A DNA stretch of 31,523 bases from a virus: the IMG/VR virus record IMGVR_UViG_3300032820_000067, positions 1 to 31,523 of that record. One strand, written 5' to 3'. The number at the start of each line of letters is the position of its first letter. The first letter of the stretch is position 1. The notes beneath the pieces were generated by a model. It was not told the origin of the DNA, did no database searches, and saw nothing but the letters and a program-made list of their open reading frames with translations. The translations under genes and the position numbers were made by a program. Below, piece after piece: positions 23,411 to 30,190 of the stretch.

Positions 23411-25690
23411 ATGAATAAAATACTGGTTGTTTCTTCTTTTCATACGTCAGCGTGGGAAGTCTACGGAAAAAACTTTGTTGATTCTTTTATCAAGAACTGG
23501 GACAAAGAAGTTGATCTTGTTATTTATTATGATGGACCTAACGCTGATAAGTTTTTACCTAAAGATGATTCTGAAATTGAATATAGGAACCTTGATGATA
23601 GCAAAGATCTGAAATGGTTTAAAAAAACTTATCCAAATCGGAACGGTAAGAACGAAAAAAAGGAATACAACTATCGGCTGGACGCTCTTAAATTTTCCCA
23701 TAAAAGTTTTGCCATGTCCGAAGCAGTACGCATCGTTGTTGAAAACAATCTGGATTACGAATGGGTCATCTGGCTGGATGCAGATGTTATAACTCGCGTT
23801 CCGTTTCCTACTGAAAAACTTCTTGAGATGCTGGGTAACTGTGAAGTAGCACATCTGGGACGAACGGCTATAGACTACAGTGAAACAGGTTTCATTGCGT
23901 TTAACGTTAAGAAGAACAATCACGCTACGGAACTGATCGTAGATCTGGAAGGACTGTACCTGAGTGGAGAACTGTTCGGGTATCGGGAATGGACAGATGC
24001 TTTTGTTTTCACACGTCTTCTGAAACTTCACGAGGCACACGGTCTGGTAGTTAACGATCTGAGTTTAGGCTGTCCTGATCTGAATGCGTTTGAAGCTTCT
24101 CCTCTGGGAAGTTACCTTACCCATAAAAAAGGAAATAAAAAATACGAGAACAAGGAAGCTGTTCCGACTACCGTGAAAACACGTTACGACGTTATTAATA
24201 AATTGATTGCTGAATATAAGTGTAGCAATATTCTTGAAGTAGGAACATGGAATGGCGATAGGGCAATATCTATGGCACAAGCTGCGTTTAAAAATAGCGA
24301 TGTGGTGCATTACACTGGATTTGATTTGTTTGAAGAGGCGAATAAAGAAACGGATCAAAAAGAATTCAACGTAAAAATTCATTTCTCTGAGAAAGAAGTA
24401 AAAGAAAAACTGAATGAGTATGCTACTGACGTAAGAAAGGACGGGAAGATATTTACCTATTGCATTATCAAAGGTAATTCCCGTTACAGTTTACGACGGT
24501 TAAAGGATAACGATTTCTGCAACATTCAGAATATAAAACCTGACTTTGCTTTTATAGATGGTGGGCATAGTATTGAAACCATTACCTCTGATTTTGAAAA
24601 CTTAAAAGATAAATCACCTATCATTGTATTTGACGATTACTATACAGCTGATCCTGTCGGGAGTATACCTGACGTTGAGAAGTACGGTTCTAATAAACTA
24701 TTTGATAATATAGATATTGACGGTTCCAAAAAGTTTCTGGTACAGGCTAATGATCGTGTTAAAGATGGTGGCTTTACTAACTTGGGCGTTCTTCTTATAC
24801 GACCCACTCTTCCTCTTCCCAACTTTCCTGAAAGTGTAGGAGCCAACCAGATACCTATTAGGGTACGGCCAAAAGATTGTATGCCCGATGAACATATTCA
24901 TGCGAATATAGAGGCAAATGAAAAGAAACTGGATAAATGGATTATAAAAAAGGGAAGATTAAATAACGAGCATATCATTATTGCTTCAGGCGGTCCTTCC
25001 CTTTTAAAGTATATAAAAGATTTAAAAAGTTACAAAAAGAAAACAGGAGCTAAAGTTGTCTGTGTTAAACATTCTCTTCCTGTTCTTCTGGAAAACAATA
25101 TTGTACCGTGGGCCTGTATGATTCTTGATCCACGTCCTGTTGACGGTGTATCCACTCACGGTGTAGTGCGTTCTACATTATTTGATAACGTTCCCAAAGC
25201 AACTAAATTCTTCGTAGCTTCAATGACAGATATATCAGTTCTGGATTTACTTATTAAAAAGAAAGCGGATATATATGGATGGCATGCCTATTCAGATGCG
25301 ATTAAAGAGTACGAGCCGTTAAAGAACAAGATGCTGGTTACAGGAGGAACGTGTGCGGCCATGAGAGCGTTAGGTCTGATGTTTACGTTAGGCTTTAGAA
25401 AGTTCAAGATGTACGGTTTTGATTCTTCGTTTGATGAGGAGCCAAAGGATAAAAAAGCTGTAGACGAAAATAACAGAAAGAAATATATTCATGTAGGACT
25501 AGGAGCTACTACAGAGAAATTCTGGACAACCGGAGAACTGCTGGCGATGGCACAGGATTTCGAAGAACTTCTGGGAAGAGAAGATATAGATATTGATCTG
25601 GATGTACAGTGTGGTGGTTTAATTCAGGCTATATGGAACGACAAAGTTCAGAAGAAACGTCCAACTTATAAAGAGATATTAAAACAATGA
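23411..25690 (+). CDS. Three-domain glycan enzyme: GT-A glycosyltransferase + class I methyltransferase + MptE/DUF115-like domain
   Basis: 759 aa. Residues 1-235 are a GT-A transferase with W-L-D-A-D-V-I (D-x-D at 123-125). Residues ~256-465 are a SAM-dependent methyltransferase of the Methyltransf_24 kind: I-L-E-V-G-T-W-N-G-D (274-283) binds SAM, F-I-D-G-G-H (381-386) and V-F-D-D-Y (406-410) match the later motifs. Residues ~520-745 match the MptE-like/DUF115 domain (A-S-G-G-P-S-L at 525-531; L-D-P-R-P at 572-576; G-G-T-C-A-A at 645-650; M-Y-G-F-D at 667-671), a fold found in Maf flagellin glycosyltransferases and archaeal 6-hydroxymethylpterin pyrophosphokinase. Leu codons are CTG in 17 of 27 cases in the first domain but 2 of 15 in the methyltransferase, suggesting separate origins. 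Likely builds and O-methylates a surface or virion glycan. Domain calls are firm; the substrate is unknown. Its stop overlaps the next ATG (ATGA). Confidence 0.85.
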   Translation: MNKILVVSSFHTSAWEVYGKNFVDSFIKNWDKEVDLVIYYDGPNADKFLPKDDSEIEYRNLDDSKDLKWFKKTYPNRNGKNEKKEYNYRLDALKFSHKSFAMSEAVRIVVENNLDYEWVIWLDADVITRVPFPTEKLLEMLGNCEVAHLGRTAIDYSETGFIAFNVKKNNHATELIVDLEGLYLSGELFGYREWTDAFVFTRLLKLHEAHGLVVNDLSLGCPDLNAFEASPLGSYLTHKKGNKKYENKEAVPTTVKTRYDVINKLIAEYKCSNILEVGTWNGDRAISMAQAAFKNSDVVHYTGFDLFEEANKETDQKEFNVKIHFSEKEVKEKLNEYATDVRKDGKIFTYCIIKGNSRYSLRRLKDNDFCNIQNIKPDFAFIDGGHSIETITSDFENLKDKSPIIVFDDYYTADPVGSIPDVEKYGSNKLFDNIDIDGSKKFLVQANDRVKDGGFTNLGVLLIRPTLPLPNFPESVGANQIPIRVRPKDCMPDEHIHANIEANEKKLDKWIIKKGRLNNEHIIIASGGPSLLKYIKDLKSYKKKTGAKVVCVKHSLPVLLENNIVPWACMILDPRPVDGVSTHGVVRSTLFDNVPKATKFFVASMTDISVLDLLIKKKADIYGWHAYSDAIKEYEPLKNKMLVTGGTCAAMRALGLMFTLGFRKFKMYGFDSSFDEEPKDKKAVDENNRKKYIHVGLGATTEKFWTTGELLAMAQDFEELLGREDIDIDLDVQCGGLIQAIWNDKVQKKRPTYKEILKQ

Positions 25691-26013
25691 CTGATGTTAT
25701 TAAATTTCCAATTAAAAGTATAGTCCGTTCTGTTCAAAATGATTTACCTGATGAAGACCATGAAAAAATAAGAAAAATTATTTTGGAATCAATGGATGAA
25801 ATAAAAGAAGAGATCGAAGAAAATAAAAATATAAATGGTATTGTTGTATTGGCTTTTGAAGACAAGGGGAAAATGCCAAAAACTTACGATTGGTTTGCTG
25901 GCGATCTTAGTTTATCTGGAGTATATTTAACGTTGGATAAATTAAAAATAGAATTGATGGAAGTTGTAAGTAATAAAGATGAAAAGAACGAAGATAACGG
26001 AGAAGAAAGGTAA
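25687..26013 (+). CDS. Small hypothetical phage protein
   Basis: 108 aa, overlapping the previous stop by ATGA, so translationally coupled. Residues 15-48 are a charged helix (D-H-E-K-I-R-K-I-I-L-E-S-M-D-E-I-K-E-E-I-E-E-N). A strand I-N-G-I-V-V-L-A-F-E-D follows, then D-W-F-A-G-D-L-S-L-S-G-V-Y-L-T-L-D-K-L-K-I-E-L-M, and an acidic tail. The last pattern, a strand, loop and helix ending L-D-K-x-K-x-x-L-M, resembles small proteins next to lysis genes in marine phages, none with known function. It has no membrane segment. It lies immediately before the holin. I do not recognise the family. Confidence 0.78.
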   Translation: MTDVIKFPIKSIVRSVQNDLPDEDHEKIRKIILESMDEIKEEIEENKNINGIVVLAFEDKGKMPKTYDWFAGDLSLSGVYLTLDKLKIELMEVVSNKDEKNEDNGEER

Positions 26014-26018
26014 CGACT

Positions 26019-26429
26019 ATGGTTTTTGGAATAGCTGAATCAGTAATAGGTGTAGCCGGAAAAGTTCTGGATAAGTTTGTAGAAGATAAAGATCTTAAAA
26101 CAAAACTGGATTTCGAATTACGAAAAGCTTACACTGATGCCAACCTTGGGCAAATCGAAATAAATAAGGAAAGTGCGAAGCATCCTTCCATCTTTGTCGC
26201 CGGAGCTAGACCAAGCATCATGTGGATATGTGCTTTTGGATTGGCGTGGCAATTCGTATTCTTGCCCTGTGCTACATGGTACATGACTGTCAGCGGTACT
26301 CCCGTTGTTCTACCAGATATTCAAACTGAAGGATTAATGAGCTTGACGTTGGCTCTTTTAGGACTTGGTGGCATGCGTACTTTCGAAAAGCGGAATAACA
26401 CCCACAGAAATAATATGAAGCATTCTTAG
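26019..26429 (+). CDS. Holin (GTA/phage 3TM holin family)
   Basis: 136 aa. Residues 1-55 are amphipathic and charged, ending in the family signature H-P-S-I-F-V-A-G-A-R-P-S-I-M-W-I (55-70). Membrane segments follow at ~66-90 (C-A-F-G-L-A-W-Q-F-V-F-L-P-C) and ~104-121 (G-L-M-S-L-T-L-A-L-L-G-L-G-G-M-R), then T-F-E-K-R. This matches the holin family known from the Rhodobacter gene transfer agent and marine phages (PF11351). It would insert in the inner membrane and trigger lysis timing. No endolysin is recognisable beside it or elsewhere in the window. Its stop (TAG 26427-26429) overlaps the stop of the opposing gmd gene, so there is no room for a terminator between the two transcription units. 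Confidence 0.88.
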   Translation: MVFGIAESVIGVAGKVLDKFVEDKDLKTKLDFELRKAYTDANLGQIEINKESAKHPSIFVAGARPSIMWICAFGLAWQFVFLPCATWYMTVSGTPVVLPDIQTEGLMSLTLALLGLGGMRTFEKRNNTHRNNMKHS

Positions 26430-27481
26430 CCGAATTCTTTAACGTCCCAATCCACCATCTCTTGAGCCAGAGTATGAAGTGTGTGTTTCCGTTTCCATTG
26501 AAGATGGCTCTGTGCTTTGATGGAAATGCCCAACAACATATCAACTTCAGAAGGACGAAAGAATTCTTCAGATGTTTGTACAATAAGATGACCTGTCTTA
26601 TTATCCTGTACACTGAAATCTTTTCCGAAACCGTTAAAGGATACGTCCCATTTCATCTTTTCCAAAACAAGTTGCAGGAAATTTCTTACTCTGGTTGTTA
26701 ATCCTGTTGCTATAACAAAATCATCTGCCTTGTCCTGTTGAAGCATTAACCACATGGCGTCAACGTAATCTTCAGCATGCCCCCAATCTCTTTCCGCTTC
26801 AACGTTTCCCAACTTGAGAACATGTTTTTGCTGGTCGTATTTCTTTTCTCTTAACAACCTGGAAATAACGGCCAGGTTCTTGGTTATTTTACGGGTAACA
26901 AATTCTTCTCCGCGCAACGGACTTTCATGGTTGAACAGAATGCCGCACGAAATAAACATATCGTAAGCTTCCCGATAGTTGATGCAAGTGTGATGAGCAA
27001 ATGCCTTGGCCGTCCCATAAGGACTGCGTGGATGAAAGCGTGTCATTTCTGTTTGTGGTGTCTCCCGAACTTTACCAAACATTTCCGAACTGGATGCCTG
27101 ATAAATTCTCGGTTTATAAGAAGAGTCACTTAACATAACGTGACGTACAGCTTCCAGTAAATTCAGTATACCTACAGCAATAACGTTTGTTGTATAGATA
27201 GGTATTTCAAAACTCGACTGTACAAAACTCATGGCTCCCAAATTATATATCTCGTCAGGTTTTATTTTTTCTACTATCCTCCACAGACTTTCGTACTCTG
27301 TTAAATCTCCGTCGTGAATAATAATATTTTTATCCATGTTTAATTTTTTAAGACGCCAAAGGTTAGGTGCACTGTTGCGACGAACCAATCCGTGCACCTC
27401 ATAGTTTAGTGTTTTAAAGAGCAATCGGGACAGATAAGCACCGTCTTGCCCTGTAATGCCCGTGATTAAAGCTTTTTTCAT
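26426..27481 (-). CDS. gmd: GDP-mannose 4,6-dehydratase
   Basis: 351 aa, full length for the family. Converts GDP-D-mannose to GDP-4-dehydro-6-deoxy-D-mannose, the precursor of GDP-fucose, GDP-rhamnose and GDP-perosamine. Visible features: Rossmann G-x-x-G-x-x-G in T-G-I-T-G-Q-D-G (7-14), R-R-N-S near 34-37, N-L-G-A-M-S-F-V (80-87), catalytic S-S-S-E-M-F-G (130-136), Y-x-x-x-K (Tyr155, Lys159), N-H-E-S-P-L-R-G (184-191) and the C-terminal F-R-P-x-E-V-D motif (308-314). All key residues are present, so it should be active. The ATG at 27481 has AAGGG eight bases upstream; a GTG 36 codons earlier is rejected because the extension lacks family similarity. A 137-base non-coding leader (27482-27618) precedes it on this strand. 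It is the last gene of the minus-strand series and faces the glycosyltransferase genes. Reductase or epimerase partners are not in the window. Confidence 0.94.
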   Translation of the reverse strand: MKKALITGITGQDGAYLSRLLFKTLNYEVHGLVRRNSAPNLWRLKKLNMDKNIIIHDGDLTEYESLWRIVEKIKPDEIYNLGAMSFVQSSFEIPIYTTNVIAVGILNLLEAVRHVMLSDSSYKPRIYQASSSEMFGKVRETPQTEMTRFHPRSPYGTAKAFAHHTCINYREAYDMFISCGILFNHESPLRGEEFVTRKITKNLAVISRLLREKKYDQQKHVLKLGNVEAERDWGHAEDYVDAMWLMLQQDKADDFVIATGLTTRVRNFLQLVLEKMKWDVSFNGFGKDFSVQDNKTGHLIVQTSEEFFRPSEVDMLLGISIKAQSHLQWKRKHTLHTLAQEMVDWDVKEFG

Positions 27482-27618
27482 GTTGTGACCCTTAAATTTA
27501 GATAAATCGCTGAGAAAGGACGTAGAGAGCCGTACAGAAGAATTGATACGATTCTGGTAGGGTGGGTAGGAAAAGGTACGAGATGACACCTCAGTGACGC
27601 TATACGAGCTTGTTTTTG

Positions 27619-27819
27619 TCAGTCACACTTGCAAGATAGCTTAACCATCTCACTTTGTATCTCATTTACTCTTAGTTTAAGAACATCTACGGCTGTATGA
27701 AGATGACCCGTATCATGCTCTTCAAACCTGTCTTCAAGGATATTTATCTCCCTGAAAAGGAAGTTCATGTGGTTGATCATGCTCTGCATGTTTTCTGTAT
27801 TCAGTTCAGTTGTTTCCAT
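27619..27819 (-). CDS. Small coiled-coil hypothetical protein ending in Cys-x-Cys
   Basis: 66 aa from the ATG at 27819. The ATG at 27864 would add 15 residues but overlap the end of the preceding gene, which stops at 27834, so the shorter form is chosen. The sequence is largely helical (M-N-F-L-F-R-E-I-N-I-L-E-D-R-F-E-E-H-D, then H-T-A-V-D-V-L-K-L-R-V-N-E-I) and ends S-C-K-C-D. No membrane segment or known domain. Function unknown; the Cys pair and two His could bind a metal, but that is speculation. Confidence 0.68.
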   Translation of the reverse strand: METTELNTENMQSMINHMNFLFREINILEDRFEEHDTGHLHTAVDVLKLRVNEIQSEMVKLSCKCD

Positions 27820-27833
27820 AATGATTATCTTTA

Positions 27834-28043
27834 TTATTCCATAAAGGTTGAAGTACTTCCCCATCCTGTTGGTGTCTCTTCAAGTTTACCAACAGGAAGA
27901 ACATATATTTCTGTGTCAACAGAATCAGGACCGTCAGGCCAGATTGATGCGTTAAAGAACGAAGAAGAAAAAGATGTTAAAATACCATACCCTTCCTGTT
28001 TTCTCGTAAACCTGTACCATTTCCAGTATCCACGTTTATACAT
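27834..28043 (-). CDS. Small hypothetical protein
   Basis: 69 aa, ATG at 28043, with AGGGTAGAAATTAAG just upstream as a weak ribosome binding site. The start is basic and aromatic (M-Y-K-R-G-Y-W-K-W-Y-R-F-T-R), the centre holds F-F-N-A-S-I-W-P-D-G-P-D, and the end is T-G-W-G-S-T-S-T-F-M-E. No family recognised and no membrane segment. It fills the space between the Nfu-like gene and the 66-aa gene without overlap, in the same direction, which is the main reason to accept it. Confidence 0.6.
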   Translation of the reverse strand: MYKRGYWKWYRFTRKQEGYGILTSFSSSFFNASIWPDGPDSVDTEIYVLPVGKLEETPTGWGSTSTFME

Positions 28044-28077
28044 CTTAATTTCTACCCTGTCAAAGAATTAACCTTCA

Positions 28078-28347
28078 TCAGCTACCATACCAAGGATGAA
28101 CAACTTCTCCTTCTTCGTGGGAAACTGTTTTTACGTCATCAGGAAATAATTCTATGAGCGTCTGCTCTACACCCATCTTTAACGTAAATATACTAGCCGC
28201 ACATCCTGCACAAGAACCTGATAACTTAACGTGAACATTTTTATTTTCTTCATCGTAAGACAGTAACTGAATAACTCCTCCGTGTTGAGCAATAGAAGGA
28301 GCTACTTGATCAGCCAGTACATCTTCAATCTTTGCAAACATTGTCAT
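28078..28347 (-). CDS. NifU C-terminal/Nfu-type Fe-S cluster carrier
   Basis: 89 aa consisting of one NifU C-terminal (Nfu) domain. I-E-D-V-L-A-D-Q-V-A-P-S-I-A-Q-H-G-G-V-I-Q (7-27) and L-S-G-S-C-A-G-C-A-A-S-I-F-T-L-K-M-G-V-E (42-61) match the family, with Cys46 and Cys49 as the C-x-x-C that binds a bridging 4Fe-4S cluster between two subunits. The usual Pro/Ser after the second Cys is Ala here. It would receive and pass on Fe-S clusters in the cytoplasm. The ATG at 28347 is chosen because AAGGAG lies ten bases upstream; an ATG two codons later is less well spaced. It has only the Nfu domain, lacking the A-type domain of bacterial NfuA, so it is a minimal phage-encoded version. It follows nrdJ and a tiny membrane ORF on the same strand. 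Confidence 0.9.
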   Translation of the reverse strand: MTMFAKIEDVLADQVAPSIAQHGGVIQLLSYDEENKNVHVKLSGSCAGCAASIFTLKMGVEQTLIELFPDDVKTVSHEEGEVVHPWYGS

Positions 28348-28361
28348 TATTAAAATGCTCC

Positions 28362-28439
28362 TTAAAAAATTAACCAGATGATTCCTGAGAGTACAATAAT
28401 ATCTGCACAGATAGACCAGACAATATAAGTTCTTAACAT
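28362..28439 (-). CDS. Candidate 25-residue single-pass membrane peptide
   Basis: A short ORF in the gap between nrdJ and nfu. ATG at 28439 opens M-L-R-T-Y-I-V-W-S-I-C and continues as one hydrophobic helix to the end (I-I-V-L-S-G-I-I-W-L-I-F, then TAA at 28362-28364). The positive charge sits at the N terminus, consistent with an N-in transmembrane helix. AAGG lies about 12 bases upstream, a so-so ribosome binding site. The stop immediately precedes the AAGGAG that serves nfu, a spacing expected of real adjacent genes. No homologue is known to me. It could also be chance in AT-rich DNA. Confidence 0.45.
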   Translation of the reverse strand: MLRTYIVWSICADIIVLSGIIWLIF

Positions 28440-28458
28440 CCACTTACTCACGCCTTGC

Positions 28459-30144
28459 CTAAACTCCACAGCTTCCACCATGTCCTGTTATATGGCAAAT
28501 ATCGTGTGTCTCAACGTTCTCTTCAAATTCTTCGCCCAGTTTGTCAGCAGCTTCTTTATATGAGACACGAGTAAGAGGCTGACCACCACGACACCCATCA
28601 GGGTAAACAGTAAAACCTCGTAGACGACAAGCATAAGAAGCAAGGACGTTAGTAAAATCATCCACCATATCTTCATTGTTCAGTTTACTTCCCCACTGTG
28701 GTAAATTAATTGTAGAAGAAATAGACATGTCCACATAGTCTTGAACGTCTGCCTGAAACGCTATTCTTCTTTTGTAGTTTTCGGAAAGGTCGAGAGCCGA
28801 TTCAATCTTGTCAGGAGAAATTCCGTACAGATCTATAATTTCCTGCGCTGCACTATCTACGACATATTGGTAATGCCAACGGCTTTGACCTTTAAGAAAC
28901 CGTCGCTTGTAAGCTACAGCAAAGATAGGTTCAATACCTGTGCTGGTTCCAGCCAGTATACCTATGGAACCAGTAGGAGCGATAGCACGATTAGCAACAG
29001 GTCTGGAGATTTCCAACGTATCCGAAAACGAGGAACTGGTCTTGTCGGATACGCCTTTGTAGACAGAAAGCCACTTGTGCAGTTCAGGTGAAACTTCATA
29101 TTTGTACTTACGTTTAATGAGCCACTCATGCATACCCATTAAACCTAAACCAAGTCGTCGGTTCTTGTCCCTTACCTTGTAAACTTTATCGTAAGGAAGT
29201 TGAGCTTTCAGTGTACCACAGAGAAGAAACTTTGTTGCCAGTTCAATTATCTGAGAAAACTCCCTAATATTATCGACACGACCCAGATTAACGCTGCCCA
29301 GATTACATACGTCACTGTCGTCTTCGGAGGAGACTTCTGTACAAGCATTCCGTAGCGTTTCTTCTTCCTTGTCAAAAAAGTTAAACGAGAAGCCTGGTTC
29401 TCCCGTACTAAGTGCTTGTTGTACATTGGTTTTAAATACATCTCCTGTATCTTTGTTCTCCATATAATTAAGAATCCAATCGGTATCATAATTAACGGAT
29501 ATGTTGGTCATGTCCAACGGACAGGAAAAGTTAAAATCCTGTTCCTTGATTTGACCGTAACTATATTCAGTATCGCCTACTGTCATTTCATACCAGTTCT
29601 TAGTGGTTAGAAATTTTTCTACATCACGATGTTGCCAGTTTAAACTTGCATAGATAGCAGAACGACGACTGCCTCCCTGCATAACTCGTCTTCCTATTTC
29701 GTTAATCATTAACATTTTGGGAATAGGGCCAGAAGCTAGTCCACCTGTTCCTCTTAAAACTTCTCCTTCAGGACGGTAGATAGAATAATCAACACCTATT
29801 CCTCCACCTGTCATTAAACAAGATTCAGATTTCCACGACAGGTTTGCCCAATCTTCCCGTGTATCTTCTTCGGCTTTTAACAGAAAACAGTTGTTAAAGA
29901 ATTTGTTAGTTCGTCCTGCGTAATAAAGATAACGTCCACCGGGAATAAATTTTAAATCAGTAATAATATTGATAAGCTCATCGACTTCATCAGAAGTAAG
30001 ATGTGTATCACATACATCGTGAACCAGTGTACGGGCCAGATCAGACCAAGTTTCACAACCTGTATGCTGGTATTTAAGTTTAAAAATATCTTCGCTGAAT
30101 TTAGAGCGAAACATAGGATTCTCATTGCTTCTAAACGTCGGCAT
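28459..30144 (-). CDS. nrdJ: Ribonucleotide reductase, class II (adenosylcobalamin-dependent) type
   Basis: 561 aa. Reduces ribonucleotides to deoxyribonucleotides for phage DNA synthesis. Key residues: Cys96 (N-N-C-F-L-L) and Cys280 (V-C-N-L-G-S-V-N-L) form the active-site redox pair; N-A-C-T-E at 266-270 gives Asn266, the thiyl-radical Cys268 and Glu270; T-G-G-G-I-G (112-117) and A-P-T-G-S-I-G (389-395) bind substrate phosphate. The C-terminal C-H-I-T-G-H-G-G-S-C (Cys550, Cys559) is the tail pair that re-reduces the site. There is no N-terminal ATP cone. The short length and the absence of a small-subunit gene next to it support class II, which needs host-supplied or scavenged B12. Class assignment is by motif and length; the active-site set is certain. 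The start ATG has GGAG 13 bases upstream inside a small inverted repeat. Confidence 0.92.
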   Translation of the reverse strand: MPTFRSNENPMFRSKFSEDIFKLKYQHTGCETWSDLARTLVHDVCDTHLTSDEVDELINIITDLKFIPGGRYLYYAGRTNKFFNNCFLLKAEEDTREDWANLSWKSESCLMTGGGIGVDYSIYRPEGEVLRGTGGLASGPIPKMLMINEIGRRVMQGGSRRSAIYASLNWQHRDVEKFLTTKNWYEMTVGDTEYSYGQIKEQDFNFSCPLDMTNISVNYDTDWILNYMENKDTGDVFKTNVQQALSTGEPGFSFNFFDKEEETLRNACTEVSSEDDSDVCNLGSVNLGRVDNIREFSQIIELATKFLLCGTLKAQLPYDKVYKVRDKNRRLGLGLMGMHEWLIKRKYKYEVSPELHKWLSVYKGVSDKTSSSFSDTLEISRPVANRAIAPTGSIGILAGTSTGIEPIFAVAYKRRFLKGQSRWHYQYVVDSAAQEIIDLYGISPDKIESALDLSENYKRRIAFQADVQDYVDMSISSTINLPQWGSKLNNEDMVDDFTNVLASYACRLRGFTVYPDGCRGGQPLTRVSYKEAADKLGEEFEENVETHDICHITGHGGSCGV

Positions 30145-30154
30145 GATGTTTAGC

Positions 30155-30187
30155 TTTCTCCTATTTAAAATAGGAAAATATATTATA
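30155..30187 (-). promoter_or_regulatory. Possible -10 box and RBS-overlapping inverted repeat upstream of nrdJ
   Basis: On the minus strand the nrdJ leader holds TATAAT (30187-30182) and, just downstream, an inverted repeat at 30174-30160 (CCTATT-TTA-AATAGG) whose right arm runs into the AGGAG ribosome binding site. No convincing -35 is seen 17 bases upstream of the TATAAT. The hairpin could partly hide the ribosome binding site. The stem has only six base pairs, mostly A-U, so it may have no effect. Confidence 0.25.
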
Positions 30188-30190
30188 TGA

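Noticed and set aside
23555-24040. 161-codon antisense ORF opposite the glycosyltransferase domain
   Set aside because: The sense strand carries conserved GT motifs; the antisense product has no family resemblance and no good ribosome binding site.
27482-27589. 36-residue N-terminal extension of GDP-mannose dehydratase from a GTG
   Set aside because: The Rossmann fold starts at M-K-K-A-L-I-T-G-I-T-G, the ATG at 27481 has AAGGG upstream, and the extension does not resemble the family.
27590-27612. Faint likeness of GACGCTATACGAG to a T7-type phage promoter (CACTATAGGGAG)
   Set aside because: Only a partial match, on the strand opposite to gmd, and no second copy was noticed elsewhere in the window.
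27697-28071. 124-codon plus-strand ORF opposite the small minus-strand genes
   Set aside because: It overlaps two minus-strand genes that have compatible order and spacing, and runs against the transcription direction of this module. The minus-strand genes here are themselves only moderately supported.
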